Shown here: in pieces, positions 9,114-17,767 of the stretch
How the letters are laid out: every line of letters begins with the position of its first letter
Numbering within the stretch: the stretch's first letter is position 1
Source: Maioricimonas rarisocia
GTDB lineage: Bacteria > Planctomycetota > Planctomycetia > Planctomycetales > Planctomycetaceae
Direction: 5' to 3'
NCBI RefSeq assembly: GCF_007747795.1
Contig: NZ_CP036275.1
Coordinates: 6,316,001 to 6,380,000 of the forward strand
Length of the DNA: 64,000 bases
Position numbers and translations under genes: made by a program
The notes under the pieces: generated by a model
Seen by the model: only the letters and a program-made list of their open reading frames with translations
The model's database searches: none
Told to the model about the DNA's origin: nothing

Positions 9114-10532
9114 ATGAATCCCCTCCCCCCTGATGGTCCGATCAGCCGCCGCCGGCTCCTGCAACGTTCCGGCATGGGACTCGGTGCGATGGCCCTGGCC
9201 GGCCTGCTGAGCGACGACGGCCTGCAGGCCGCCACTGCAACAAAGAGTCCGCTCTCCCCGCGTGCACCACACTACCCGGCGAAGGCGAAGCGGGTCATCC
9301 ACTTCTTTCTCAACGGCGGCCCGTCTCACGTCGACACCTTCGACCCCAAGCCGGCCCTGAGAAAGTACGAAGGCAAACCGGTCCCCAACACGCTAACCAC
9401 CGAGCGCAAGACCGGGGCCGCATTTCCTTCGCCGTTCGAATTCAAACCGCGGGGCGAATCGGGCATCGAGGTGAGCGAACTGTTCGCCCGCACCGCCGAG
9501 CATATCGACGACATCGCTGTCATCCGCTCGATGTATGCGCAGGTTCCCAACCACGAACCGTCGCTGATGCTGATGAACTGCGGCGACTCGGTGCAGCCCC
9601 GACCCAGTGTCGGTGCGTGGATTCTGTACGGACTGGGAACCGACAACCAGAACCTGCCCGGTTTCATCGCCATGTGTCCCGGCGGACTGCCGATCAAGGA
9701 CAACGAGAACTGGCAGGCCGGCTTCCTCCCCGGCACGTACCAGGGGACGTACATCGACTCGCAGCATCGTGACCTCGACCGCCTCATCGCCAACATCGAG
9801 CACGCCCACATCTCCCGTGCCGACCAGAGACGCCAGCTGGATCTGCTCGCCCGCTGGAATGCACGGCACAGGGCGGTCCGCGAAGATGACCGGCTCGACG
9901 CCCGCATTCACTCCTACGAGCTCGCCTTCCGCATGCAGCGGGATGCCGCTGAAGCCTTCGACTTCGCCCGCGAGCCGGCTCACATTCAGGAGATGTACGG
10001 CGACGGCGCTCATGGTCGCCAGACGCTTATTGCCCGCCGGCTGCTCGAACGGGGCGTCCGGTATGTGCAGCTCTGGCACGGGGCCGGACAGCCCTGGGAC
10101 AACCACGACAACATTGCCGACAATCATCGGCGTCTCGCCGGCGAACTCGACCAGCCGATTGCCGCCCTGCTCACCGACCTCAAGCAGCGCGGGATGCTGG
10201 AAGACACACTCGTCATCTGGGGGGGCGAATTCGGCCGCACCCCCACGGTCGAGCTGACGGGCGACGGGAAGCCGAAGTACGGCCGCGACCACAACCATTA
10301 CGGCTTCAGCGTCTGGATGGCCGGAGGTGGCATCAAGGGGGGAACCGTCCGGGGAGCCACCGACGAGTTCGGTTTTGCCGCCCAGGAAGACCGGACGAGC
10401 GTCCACGACCTGCACGCGACGATGCTGCACCTGCTCGGCTTCGACCACGAACAGCTTACCTACCGCTACGCCGGTCGCGACTTCCGGCTGACCGACGTGC
10501 ACGGCCATGTGCTCGAAGACATCATCGTGTGA
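9114..10532 (+). CDS. DUF1501 Tat-exported protein
   Basis: 472 residues. It starts with a twin-arginine signal (SRRRLLQRSGMGLGAMALAG). The DUF1501 hallmarks follow: FLNGGPSHVDTFDPKP near residue 65, a central LWHGAGQPWDNHDN and the late WGGEFGRTP motif. The family resembles the alkaline phosphatase/sulfatase fold, though activity is unproven. It begins 39 bases after the PSCyt gene and is surely in the same transcript. Pairing with a PSCyt/PSD1 protein is the standard planctomycete arrangement and suggests a shared extracytoplasmic function. Confidence 0.93.
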   Translation: MNPLPPDGPISRRRLLQRSGMGLGAMALAGLLSDDGLQAATATKSPLSPRAPHYPAKAKRVIHFFLNGGPSHVDTFDPKPALRKYEGKPVPNTLTTERKTGAAFPSPFEFKPRGESGIEVSELFARTAEHIDDIAVIRSMYAQVPNHEPSLMLMNCGDSVQPRPSVGAWILYGLGTDNQNLPGFIAMCPGGLPIKDNENWQAGFLPGTYQGTYIDSQHRDLDRLIANIEHAHISRADQRRQLDLLARWNARHRAVREDDRLDARIHSYELAFRMQRDAAEAFDFAREPAHIQEMYGDGAHGRQTLIARRLLERGVRYVQLWHGAGQPWDNHDNIADNHRRLAGELDQPIAALLTDLKQRGMLEDTLVIWGGEFGRTPTVELTGDGKPKYGRDHNHYGFSVWMAGGGIKGGTVRGATDEFGFAAQEDRTSVHDLHATMLHLLGFDHEQLTYRYAGRDFRLTDVHGHVLEDIIV

Positions 10533-10934
10533 GGAATCAGGGCGAGCCCGCAGTGCGCGTTTCGAGAGCCGGTCATTCTCTACTCGAGAACAATCGCCCC
10601 GGGCAAAGGGTGACCACTCAAAGTTGATCCCTCGCCCCACCGGCTGCGACCGGTGCGCCCGCCGTGGTGCTGAACGGTTCGCCCTTTCAACGTCTCCCAA
10701 GTGCCACACGCTCTCCGTGACGGCGGTATTGCCCCGGGGTGCGCATCACAATACGCTGTACACAGTCGCTCGACTGCTCTGCACTCTCCGCGGACGACCG
10801 GGCGGACAACATCGTGCCTGGCTGCCTCACGCTTCTTCGAGCAGCCGCTGTTGTTCGCGATCAGTCCGCTGCGTCTCATTCCGTGGCCAGACTGGCGCGT
10901 CCCCCACACCTCACACAGCTGATGGAGAGATGCC
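10533..10934. other. Intergenic region, nothing recognised
   Basis: About 400 bases after the DUF1501 stop. Overlapping frames on both strands encode Arg/Ser-rich sequences without family features. I see no tRNA, no strong hairpin and no clear promoter. It should contain the end of the DUF1501 transcript and the promoter of the small membrane protein gene. Confidence 0.5.
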
Positions 10935-11180
10935 ATGGGAATCGGCACCGCGGAGATCGCATTCATTCTCGTGGTCACACTGGCGAGCGCCGCTGCGGCA
11001 TTCGTCGGCAAACAGCGCGAGGTTCCCGTCCTGGCGGCGTTCTGCCTCATTGCAGTGCTCGTCTCGCCGGCGGATCTGTTCAGCGCACTGCTGATTGCCG
11101 GCCCGAACTGCCTGCTGTACCTGCTCGCAACGAAGTATCGATCGCCAGGCCTCGATCATCACACCAGCTCGGCGGGATAG
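10935..11180 (+). CDS. Small membrane protein, unknown
   Basis: 81 residues with GGAGAG a few bases before the ATG. Two hydrophobic helices are clear (about residues 7-24 and 31-66, the second possibly split in two), with a short charged loop (GKQREVP) and a polar C-terminus. No family recognised. It lies alone between an intergenic gap and the hairpin at 11216-11242, convergent with the YcxB-like gene. The SD, hydrophobic periodicity and absence of a better frame support it. Confidence 0.65.
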   Translation: MGIGTAEIAFILVVTLASAAAAFVGKQREVPVLAAFCLIAVLVSPADLFSALLIAGPNCLLYLLATKYRSPGLDHHTSSAG

Positions 11181-11215
11181 GATCGCCGTCGGTTCGCGGA
11201 ACGCTGCGAGGGTGG

Positions 11216-11242
11216 CATGCTCGCGCATTCAAGGCGAGCATG
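11216..11242. terminator. Second CATGCTCGC palindromic hairpin between convergent genes
   Basis: Perfect 9-bp inverted repeat CATGCTCGC (11216-11224) / GCGAGCATG (11234-11242), loop of 9 bases. The stem is nearly identical to that at 4065-4091, while loop and flanks differ. It again lies between convergent genes, consistent with a bidirectional terminator or a REP-like repeat. There is no T-run. Confidence 0.55.
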
Positions 11243-11299
11243 TTGCCCAGCTTCCTCCAGTTCAATACTCCGTCGAGTCGCATCGCTCGAGCCTCTCGC

Positions 11300-11773
11300 T
11301 CATCGAACCGTTCCACCCTGCCCGGTGACCCGCCTCTCGATGAGCTCTTTCGCACCGTCGGTCAGCATCTCCGTCGGGATCAGCGTGTAGGCACCTCCCC
11401 CGTAGCTGAAAAACAGCCAGACATCCGGAAACCGCCACACCTGTCGGATGCGGCTCCATTTCATGACCGACGTGTGCTCGCTCGTCTCGAACGTGATCGT
11501 CTCCTCATCGAGACGTACGGTCACGGCAGGGTCCGGCATCGAACGGAACGCTGCGTCCGAACGCAGATAGACGTTCACCCACGCGAGCAACACCAGGCCT
11601 CCGGCAACAAGGCCCGTCACCACATACCAATCACGGTAGCCGGCGGTGATCGCCACGGTGCAGCCGACGACCAGAAGCAGGACGGCCAGCAACGGCAGCC
11701 CCACCTGCCGCTGGATGTAGCGCCAGGCGGCCAGGCGGGCCAGTGCCGGCGACGAGTGGTAGGTAAACTCCAT
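11300..11773 (-). CDS. YcxB-like membrane protein
   Basis: 157 residues from the ATG at 11773 (MEFTYHSSP). Two hydrophobic helices lie at about residues 26-46 and 50-70, followed by a soluble domain with the YcxB-like pattern: TVRLDEETITFETSEHTSVM, then KWSRIRQVWRFPDVWLFF and a C-terminal YTLIPTEML. YcxB-like proteins are widespread small membrane proteins of unknown function. The frame is open for 57 codons further upstream, but that extension lacks an SD. It is divergent from the small gene starting at 11989. Confidence 0.75.
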   Translation of the reverse strand: MEFTYHSSPALARLAAWRYIQRQVGLPLLAVLLLVVGCTVAITAGYRDWYVVTGLVAGGLVLLAWVNVYLRSDAAFRSMPDPAVTVRLDEETITFETSEHTSVMKWSRIRQVWRFPDVWLFFSYGGGAYTLIPTEMLTDGAKELIERRVTGQGGTVR

Positions 11774-11988
11774 TTGTGTCGGTCCCGGAGCCCGCCGATT
11801 GAGCGATGCCGTTGCGACGGACGCACGTGCCGAGCCTACCGACCGGTCGCGGCCCCTCCAACCGAAACGGCAGATTTTCGTTGACGGACCGAATACGTTG
11901 AGTACCCTGAGAAGCCGGCGCTCGTCGGTTGTCGATTCCGTCATGGCCGGTTCCGGCCCCCAAAGACTCCATCTCGGGAGACGTCATT

Positions 11989-12345
11989 GTGACCGCAATG
12001 CGCGTTGAGCTGGCGTTCTTTGACCACGAACAACTCCTTTGTCGCGACACGATCCTCATTGTTGTTGAAGAAACGGTCAGCGAGATTCACAGCGAGCGTA
12101 ACGAGACGTTTCGCGTCACCCATCAGTTTGAAGAACCGGCCTGCCGCGTCTTCATCAAGGGATTCCGCAGTGACCGCCTGCTGTTCCGTTCCGCAATGCG
12201 GATGGGCGTTCACAATTCCGACGACTGGGAAGCCGTGAGTCTCGCCGCCCCCTTCGAACTCTGTTTCCGGTGCACGGTCGTCGAGGACCAGACGTCGCTC
12301 GATGACGCGGCGTCTCTGGCGCGCGTGCGTCCGGAAGATCCGTAG
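11989..12345 (+). CDS. Hypothetical protein
   Basis: 118 residues starting at GTG 11989, which has GGGAG eight bases upstream; an ATG three codons later is the alternative. The sequence is rich in Glu/Val/Phe with likely beta-strands (VELAFFDHEQLLCRDTILIV, CRVFIKGF, FELCFRCTVVE) and no membrane segment or signal. No family recognised. The opposite-strand frame over the same bases has no SD and looks like a shadow. The next gene follows about 90 bases later on the same strand. Confidence 0.55.
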   Translation: MTAMRVELAFFDHEQLLCRDTILIVVEETVSEIHSERNETFRVTHQFEEPACRVFIKGFRSDRLLFRSAMRMGVHNSDDWEAVSLAAPFELCFRCTVVEDQTSLDDAASLARVRPEDP

Positions 12346-12437
12346 CAGCGGGCCGGCCGATGGCTGTCGTTCTCCTCGCGTCACCGCGCAACCCGCGGTG
12401 CGCAGGTCCGGGGCGGCCATCCAGCGGGACACTCTTT

Positions 12438-13817
12438 ATGCGGAGGGACATTCTGAAAGCAGCAGGCCTGCTGATCGTGGGAGGACTGCTCTACTGGTTC
12501 GTCACGCGGCAGTTCCACCTGCAGGATCTGCTCGCGCGGGGGGCGTACATCCGCGTCGATGCGCAGCGACGCCCCTACCTGCTGGCGCTCCGCGGACCGG
12601 ACTTCACGAATCGCGATCTCTCGCTGCTGCACACGATACCGACCCTCGAACGGCTGTTCCTGGAAGGCTGTACCGTCGACGACGACGGAGTCGCATCCCT
12701 CATGCGGCTGCCCCGACTGATGGAGCTCGACCTGTCTGGTACTGCTGTGACCGACGCGGCGATGCCACAGCTTGCCAGTATCGCGACGCTCGAATCACTG
12801 GCGGTGGACGACTGCCCCGGCGTAACGATTGGGGGACTCGAGAAGCTCGCGCAGCTGAAGGAGCTCAACCGCCTCTCGGCCCGACACGTGGAGATGAACT
12901 TCGCCGACTATCGCCGACTGCAGAACGATCTCACCACCGTCGACATTCGGGCCAGCGCCGAATCGCTGCTGCAACTTGCCCCCGAGGACGTCTGGCGGGC
13001 TGAATGGTTCGAGGCTCCGCCGCGACGCTGCGGCACGATCCGTCTGTCGACCCGCCTGGACGCGCGCCGCGTCACGGTCGATGACCTGACCGCGATTGCA
13101 TGGCCCGAAGCGGTCGCCGCCATCGACTTCGGTGTCGGAACCGACCTCGAACCGGGTGTCATCGACGCGGTGCGGCGGTTTCCTCAGATCGAGTCGTTGA
13201 CGATCGCCGCCACCATCGACGACGAAGACTTCGCCACAATCTGCAGTCTGCCCCGCCTCAAGATGCTTCAGATCTACTCGTCCACCATCACCGACGAGGG
13301 GCTGGCCCGCATTCCCGTGGATGCTCCGCTGGAGTCTTTGCGGCTGCGGACCGGCCGACTCTCCACGCGAGGCATGGCGGCCATCGTAAGGTACAGCCGA
13401 CTCAGATTCCTCGACCTGAGTCGGCACCAGACCTCACCCGAAAACTTCTCCCGACTCGCTGTCCTCAAAGAGCTGACGTCGCTGTCGCTCATTGACTGCC
13501 GACTCGAGGACGATGACATTCGTTTCCTCGAAGACATGGGGACACTGCGGTACGTCGACCTCCGTGGGAATCCCCTGACCACGCTGCCGACCGGCCTGAT
13601 CGACTCCTTGCCTGATTTGCGTCAGATTGACCTCAGAAACACGCAGATACCGCAGCCGGACCTGGTCGCGCTCAACCAAACGCTTCATCGGCAACTTCTG
13701 TCCAACCGGTTCCCCCTTCTGCTGAAGTTCTGGCACAAGGATCTGTTCGAATACGAAGGCCCCAATGGTGAGTTGATGCTGCGGGATCCGTTCCGCCTGC
13801 ATCAGGTCTACCGGTGA
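12438..13817 (+). CDS. Leucine-rich-repeat protein, membrane anchored
   Basis: 459 residues from the ATG at 12438. A single N-terminal hydrophobic helix (ILKAAGLLIVGGLLYWFV) probably anchors it. The rest is built from irregular leucine-rich repeats of about 23-25 residues, for example LERLFLEGCTVDDDGVASL, LMELDLSGTAVTDAAMPQL and LRYVDLRGNPLTTLP. The 'TDxAMxxL' and 'DDD' pattern resembles the cysteine-containing (FBXL-like) LRR type common in Planctomycetes. A protein-binding role is likely; the partner is unknown. A hairpin follows the stop codon. Confidence 0.8.
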   Translation: MRRDILKAAGLLIVGGLLYWFVTRQFHLQDLLARGAYIRVDAQRRPYLLALRGPDFTNRDLSLLHTIPTLERLFLEGCTVDDDGVASLMRLPRLMELDLSGTAVTDAAMPQLASIATLESLAVDDCPGVTIGGLEKLAQLKELNRLSARHVEMNFADYRRLQNDLTTVDIRASAESLLQLAPEDVWRAEWFEAPPRRCGTIRLSTRLDARRVTVDDLTAIAWPEAVAAIDFGVGTDLEPGVIDAVRRFPQIESLTIAATIDDEDFATICSLPRLKMLQIYSSTITDEGLARIPVDAPLESLRLRTGRLSTRGMAAIVRYSRLRFLDLSRHQTSPENFSRLAVLKELTSLSLIDCRLEDDDIRFLEDMGTLRYVDLRGNPLTTLPTGLIDSLPDLRQIDLRNTQIPQPDLVALNQTLHRQLLSNRFPLLLKFWHKDLFEYEGPNGELMLRDPFRLHQVYR

Positions 13818-13822
13818 CAGGG

Positions 13823-13843
13823 AACAGGAGCGTGTCCTGTTCT
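13823..13843. terminator. Hairpin between convergent genes
   Basis: Perfect inverted repeat GAACAGGA (13823-13830) / TCCTGTTC (13836-13843) with a 5-base loop, six bases after the LRR gene stop and 42 bases before the end of the convergent dehydratase gene. No long T-run, so the strength of termination is uncertain. Confidence 0.5.
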
Positions 13844-13885
13844 CCTTGGGGAGGGTAGCGCACCACCCACGTCCTGTCCGAACCC

Positions 13886-15022
13886 TCACACCTCGAACAC
13901 AATCCGCTCCGGGCAGAAGCGGTTGAGCTTCTCCGGATCGAGTTCGATTCCCAGGCCCGGTCCTGAAGGAATCTGCAGCTCGCCGTTCCCGTCCAGCACA
14001 AACGGCTCGGTGGTGAGCTCGTCGATGTAGGCACACGGCGTGAGATACTCGACGTACCGCGCGACCGGCACCGCTGCCGAGTACTGCAGGTCCGCTGCCA
14101 GACCGACCGCCGTGTTCCAGCCATGCGGCACCACCTGGATGTTGTGATCCTGAGCGAGCCAGGCGATGCGGCGGGTTTCGCTCAGGCCGCCATTCTTCGT
14201 GCAGTCCGGCTGCAGAATGTCGACGGCCCGGTTCTCAATCCACGGGAGAAACGCCTGCCGGCGGGTCAGCACTTCGCCGCCTGCGATCGGCACCGGCGAG
14301 ACACGCGTCAGCTCGATATAGCCCGCCAGGTCATCGGGAGGGAGCGGCTCTTCAAACCAGACGATGCCATAGTTCGCCAGCATCGACGCCGTATTGCGGG
14401 CCCAGTTGGTGCCGTGCGGCCAGAACTGCTCGCTTCCCCCCGCATCAACCATCAGGTCGACGCTGTCCCCCACCGTTTCACGGGCGGTCCGGACGAGTAA
14501 TTCGTCGAACCTGCGGTCCCGTCGACCAAACGGTCGCCAGCCCAGCTTGATCGCCCGAAAACCTCGTTCGACGACGTCCTCCAGGGTCTTCCGCAACGGG
14601 TCCGGTTCGTCAAACAGAATCGAGCCATACGGTCGGATCGTGCTGCGGTAATCCCCTCCCAGCAGTCGTGAGACCGGCTGGTTGCAGGCCTTCCCCATCA
14701 GATCCCACAGGGCGATGTCGATGCCGCTGATCGCATGCTCGACGGTACCGCCCCGTCCCTGCCAGAAGCTCGACTGACGCAACGTCTCGGAGACGCGCTC
14801 CGGCTGGACCGCCGAGGCCCCCTTCAGCAGCGGCCAGAGAAGCTCGACGGCTCCTGCCACCAGCCGGCCCGACGTGAAGCAGCTTCCGCACCCGACGAGC
14901 CCCTCGTCAGTATGCAGCTGGACGAGCGTATGGAGATTTTCCTGTGGCTCGTGTCCCTGCGGCCAGCCGCCATCGACGGTGGCCCCGGTCAGCGGACAGA
15001 CTTCGATCTTCGTGATGTGCAC
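13886..15022 (-). CDS. Enolase-superfamily sugar-acid dehydratase/racemase (mandelate racemase type)
   Basis: 378 residues from GTG 15022, which has AAAGG upstream and gives the family N-terminus (VHITKIEVCPLTG); an ATG at 15121 would add 33 atypical residues. Catalytic positions match the mandelate racemase group: Lys159 (AIKLGW), metal ligands Asp193 (MVDAG), Glu224 (WFEEPL) and Glu250 (AGGE), and the Asp268/His300 dyad (ILQPD, VPHGW). The usual KxK second lysine is Gly, which argues against racemase and for a dehydratase of a sugar acid such as a galactonate-like substrate. It is divergent from an MFS transporter, suggesting joint uptake and catabolism of the acid. Confidence 0.85.
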   Translation of the reverse strand: MHITKIEVCPLTGATVDGGWPQGHEPQENLHTLVQLHTDEGLVGCGSCFTSGRLVAGAVELLWPLLKGASAVQPERVSETLRQSSFWQGRGGTVEHAISGIDIALWDLMGKACNQPVSRLLGGDYRSTIRPYGSILFDEPDPLRKTLEDVVERGFRAIKLGWRPFGRRDRRFDELLVRTARETVGDSVDLMVDAGGSEQFWPHGTNWARNTASMLANYGIVWFEEPLPPDDLAGYIELTRVSPVPIAGGEVLTRRQAFLPWIENRAVDILQPDCTKNGGLSETRRIAWLAQDHNIQVVPHGWNTAVGLAADLQYSAAVPVARYVEYLTPCAYIDELTTEPFVLDGNGELQIPSGPGLGIELDPEKLNRFCPERIVFEV

Positions 15023-15230
15023 TCTCTGGCCTTTCCAATGTGACCTGTCTGGTATCGATGTCGCGTGCTGCGCGGGTTTCACGACGCGGGGGGAGAACAC
15101 GACCGGCTCGATCGCGTCCATGCGCAGTCAATCTCGCTGCCGTGCGATTCCCGGCCCACCGGACGCGGCAGGTGGGCTTTCGTCACCGCGGATCTCCCTC
15201 ACGCCTCACGCCTGTAATCAATGTTCGCTT

Positions 15231-15240
15231 ATGCTAGCAT
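15231..15240. promoter_or_regulatory. Palindrome in divergent promoter region
   Basis: Perfect 10-bp palindrome ATGCTAGCAT within the 267-base region between the divergent dehydratase and transporter genes, 50 bases before the transporter start. It overlaps a TATGCT sequence that could be a -10 box. An operator is possible but not shown; no regulator gene lies nearby. Confidence 0.25.
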
Positions 15241-15289
15241 ACCGCCCGCTCGCCGGTCTGAACGAGTCTGCCCGAGAGGCCCGCCTTCC

Positions 15290-16630
15290 GTGTCATACGA
15301 TCCGCTCCACGAGGCCCCCACCAGGCGTCGCTATCTGGTCTTCTGCCTCGCTTCCGCCACGTCGTTTCTGCTCTACCTGCATCGCTACACCTGGAACCTC
15401 ATCCGGCCGGAACTCGAAGCCGAATACGGCTTCAGCAACACGCAGCTCGAAGCACTCGGGACGGCGTTCTACGCGACGTACGCCCTCGGTTCGATTCCCA
15501 GCGGCATCGTCATCGATCTGTTCGGGCCGCACCTGTTCCTGTTCGCGATCATCCTCATCTGGTCGATCATTGTGCCGCTGCAGGCGGTGACCGGGAATGT
15601 GTACGCGCTGGGAAGCATCCGCATGCTGTTCGGGGCGGCACAGACGGGCACCTACCCGGCCCTGGGAAACGTCACCCGCGTCTGGTTTCCCCGTGCCCGG
15701 CGAACGCTCATTCAGGGATGGGTCGCCAGCTTCTTCGGTCGGGGCGGCGGCGCCTGTTCCTCGGTCATCATGGGCACGCTGCTGATGGGGTATCTGGGAC
15801 TCTCATGGCGGATGGCCCTGTTGGCCATGGCGATCCCCGGCATCCTGTTCGCGTTTCTGTTTCTCGTCGTCTTCCGAAATTCGCCCGAGGAAGATCCCCG
15901 CACCAACGACGCCGAACGGGAACTGATCCAGGGGGACGAACGAACCGGCGCGGAGTCCCGCGGCGTCATCCCCGTCCGCAAGGCACTTCAGAACTTCAGC
16001 CTGCGGATCATGGTCTTCCAGCAGTTCCTCAATGCCGGCTCCGATGTCGTCTATACGCTCGTGATGGGGAGCTTCTTCCTCTCCCTTGGCGTGGAGAACA
16101 TGAAAGAACTCGGCTGGCTCGTCAGCCTGCCGCTCATCGGAGGAGCCCTCGGCGGAATCGCCGGCGGCTTTCTGAACGACGCGCTCATCCGCCGCGTCGG
16201 CAGCCGCTGGGGCCGTTCGCTGGTCGGTTTCTTCGGCAAGTCGCTGGCCGCCGCATCGCTGTACGTCGCCATCACGCAGCCGACGGCGACCCAGGTCGCT
16301 TACGGTCTGTTTCTGGTGAAGTTCTTTACCGACTGGTCGCAGCCGACGGTCTGGGGGACCTGCACCGACATCGGCGGACGGTTCTCGGCGACGGTCTTCA
16401 GCGCGATCAACATGGCCGGCAACGTGGGAGCCCTCTCGATGCCTCTCGTCTTCGGACCGCTGCTCGACTATTTCAAGACCGAACAGACCATCGCCGGCGA
16501 AGTGGTCTCGGTCACCAACTTCACGCCGATGTTTGTGCTCGTCGGAATCATGTACGTCGGTGCCGGGATCTGCTGGCTGCTGGTCGACTGCACACGCAGG
16601 ATCGAAGAAGACGTTGACGTTGTCGCCTGA
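15290..16630 (+). CDS. MFS transporter (anion:cation symporter-like)
   Basis: 446 residues from GTG 15290, with GAGAGG nine bases upstream; an ATG at 15221 in frame gives a polar N-terminal extension without SD. About twelve hydrophobic segments are visible. The first loop carries the MFS-like GIVIDLFGPHLF pattern, and RYTWNLIRPELEAEYGFSNT resembles the start of sugar-acid/organic-anion symporters of the ACS family. It is divergent from a sugar-acid dehydratase and 29 bases ahead of a creatininase-family gene, so the substrate is likely a sugar acid. Substrate is inference. Confidence 0.83.
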   Translation: MSYDPLHEAPTRRRYLVFCLASATSFLLYLHRYTWNLIRPELEAEYGFSNTQLEALGTAFYATYALGSIPSGIVIDLFGPHLFLFAIILIWSIIVPLQAVTGNVYALGSIRMLFGAAQTGTYPALGNVTRVWFPRARRTLIQGWVASFFGRGGGACSSVIMGTLLMGYLGLSWRMALLAMAIPGILFAFLFLVVFRNSPEEDPRTNDAERELIQGDERTGAESRGVIPVRKALQNFSLRIMVFQQFLNAGSDVVYTLVMGSFFLSLGVENMKELGWLVSLPLIGGALGGIAGGFLNDALIRRVGSRWGRSLVGFFGKSLAAASLYVAITQPTATQVAYGLFLVKFFTDWSQPTVWGTCTDIGGRFSATVFSAINMAGNVGALSMPLVFGPLLDYFKTEQTIAGEVVSVTNFTPMFVLVGIMYVGAGICWLLVDCTRRIEEDVDVVA

Positions 16631-16659
16631 CTGATCGCCGGACCGCAGGAGTCCCTTCC

Positions 16660-17544
16660 ATGTCGAGTCGCGCCGCCTCGGAATACCGTTACGAGAAACT
16701 GACCTGGCCGGAGATCAACGAAGCGATCGCCCAGCAGCAGGTCTGCATCGTCCCCTGCGGCGCGGTCGAGCAGCACGGGGAGCATCTGCCGCTCGACGTC
16801 GATCTCGTCTGCCCCGGTGGGATCGCGCAGGGCGTCGGAGCCGCAATGCCCGACAAGGTCCTCGTGCTCCCCACGATCGCGTACGGGTACACGGGTCACG
16901 TGATGGACTTTCCCGGCACGATCAATACGCACTACGAGACGTTCATCCGGCAGGTCCTGGACGTCACGAAGTCGCTCGCCTACCACGGCTTCAAGAAGAT
17001 CATCCTGCTCAACGGTCACGGCTCGAACATGCCGAACCTCGACCTGGCCGCCCGCCGCACCAATCTCGAAACCGATGCCGAGTGCCTGCTGATCGCCTGG
17101 TGGCACCTGCTGACGATCAATCCCGATTTCATGTCGACCGTGCGTGACAGCGTCTTTCCCGGCGGCTGGTCGCACGCCTGCGAACTCGAAACCTCACTGT
17201 ACCTGTACCTCGACGAAGACAACGTCCGGAAAGACCGCATCAGCGACCACATCAATTCCCATCATGACGATGGAAACCCGTACATCTGGGTCGACCTGAT
17301 CTCGCGGGGACCGGCGGCCCTGACTTCCTGGACCAGCACGTACACACCCAGCGGCGTGATTGGCGAACCCTCGCAGGCGACTCGCAAGAAGGGAGAGGTC
17401 GTCTTCCACGAAGCCGTCGGTCAGCTGTGCGGACTGGTCAATTTCTTCCGCGACCGCCCGAAGGACGTACGCCAGCGGCACCAGGCGACCCGACCGACGA
17501 TGCCGATTCCCTGGGGCCAGCACGACCCGACGGACGGCGACTGA
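16660..17544 (+). CDS. Creatininase-family amidohydrolase
   Basis: 294 residues with AGGAG before the ATG. The family's metal site is intact: CGAVEQHGEHLPLDVD (Glu37, His39, Asp46/Asp48) and LLNGHGSNMPN with His near 120. The fold hydrolyses cyclic amides or N-linked substrates (creatinine, formamidopyrimidines), but members beside sugar-acid genes are common and uncharacterised. It begins 29 bases after the transporter stop, so they share a transcript. True creatininase activity is unlikely given the context. A short T-run just past the stop has no clear hairpin. Confidence 0.88.
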   Translation: MSSRAASEYRYEKLTWPEINEAIAQQQVCIVPCGAVEQHGEHLPLDVDLVCPGGIAQGVGAAMPDKVLVLPTIAYGYTGHVMDFPGTINTHYETFIRQVLDVTKSLAYHGFKKIILLNGHGSNMPNLDLAARRTNLETDAECLLIAWWHLLTINPDFMSTVRDSVFPGGWSHACELETSLYLYLDEDNVRKDRISDHINSHHDDGNPYIWVDLISRGPAALTSWTSTYTPSGVIGEPSQATRKKGEVVFHEAVGQLCGLVNFFRDRPKDVRQRHQATRPTMPIPWGQHDPTDGD

Positions 17545-17767
17545 CCTTTTTTGCACAAATGTTCAGTACCGGGCTTCACGCCGGGCAGAAGATTGACGAT
17601 AATTGCTGACAGGCAGTGGGCCGAACCGCTGCAGAAGGACGTGCCGACGCTTCGGTGCGAGCTTTCGAACTCCTCGACATGACGGTCAGCGGGCCACCTT
17701 CCGTCGTTCCCAACGGTTGGAGGTGCGCGGACAGGTTACAGCCTCCTCCAGGCGGAAGGGCTCTGAC

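Noticed and set aside
10739-11884. 381-codon plus-strand frame across two convergent genes
   Set aside because: Runs through the small membrane gene, the hairpin and the YcxB-like gene in other frames; Arg-rich.
11941-12432. 163-codon minus-strand frame overlapping the small gene at 11989-12345
   Set aside because: No SD, and the plus-strand frame has GGGAG plus a plausible strand pattern; kept only the latter.
17545-17557. T-run just after the creatininase gene as an intrinsic terminator
   Set aside because: No stable stem directly precedes the T-run.
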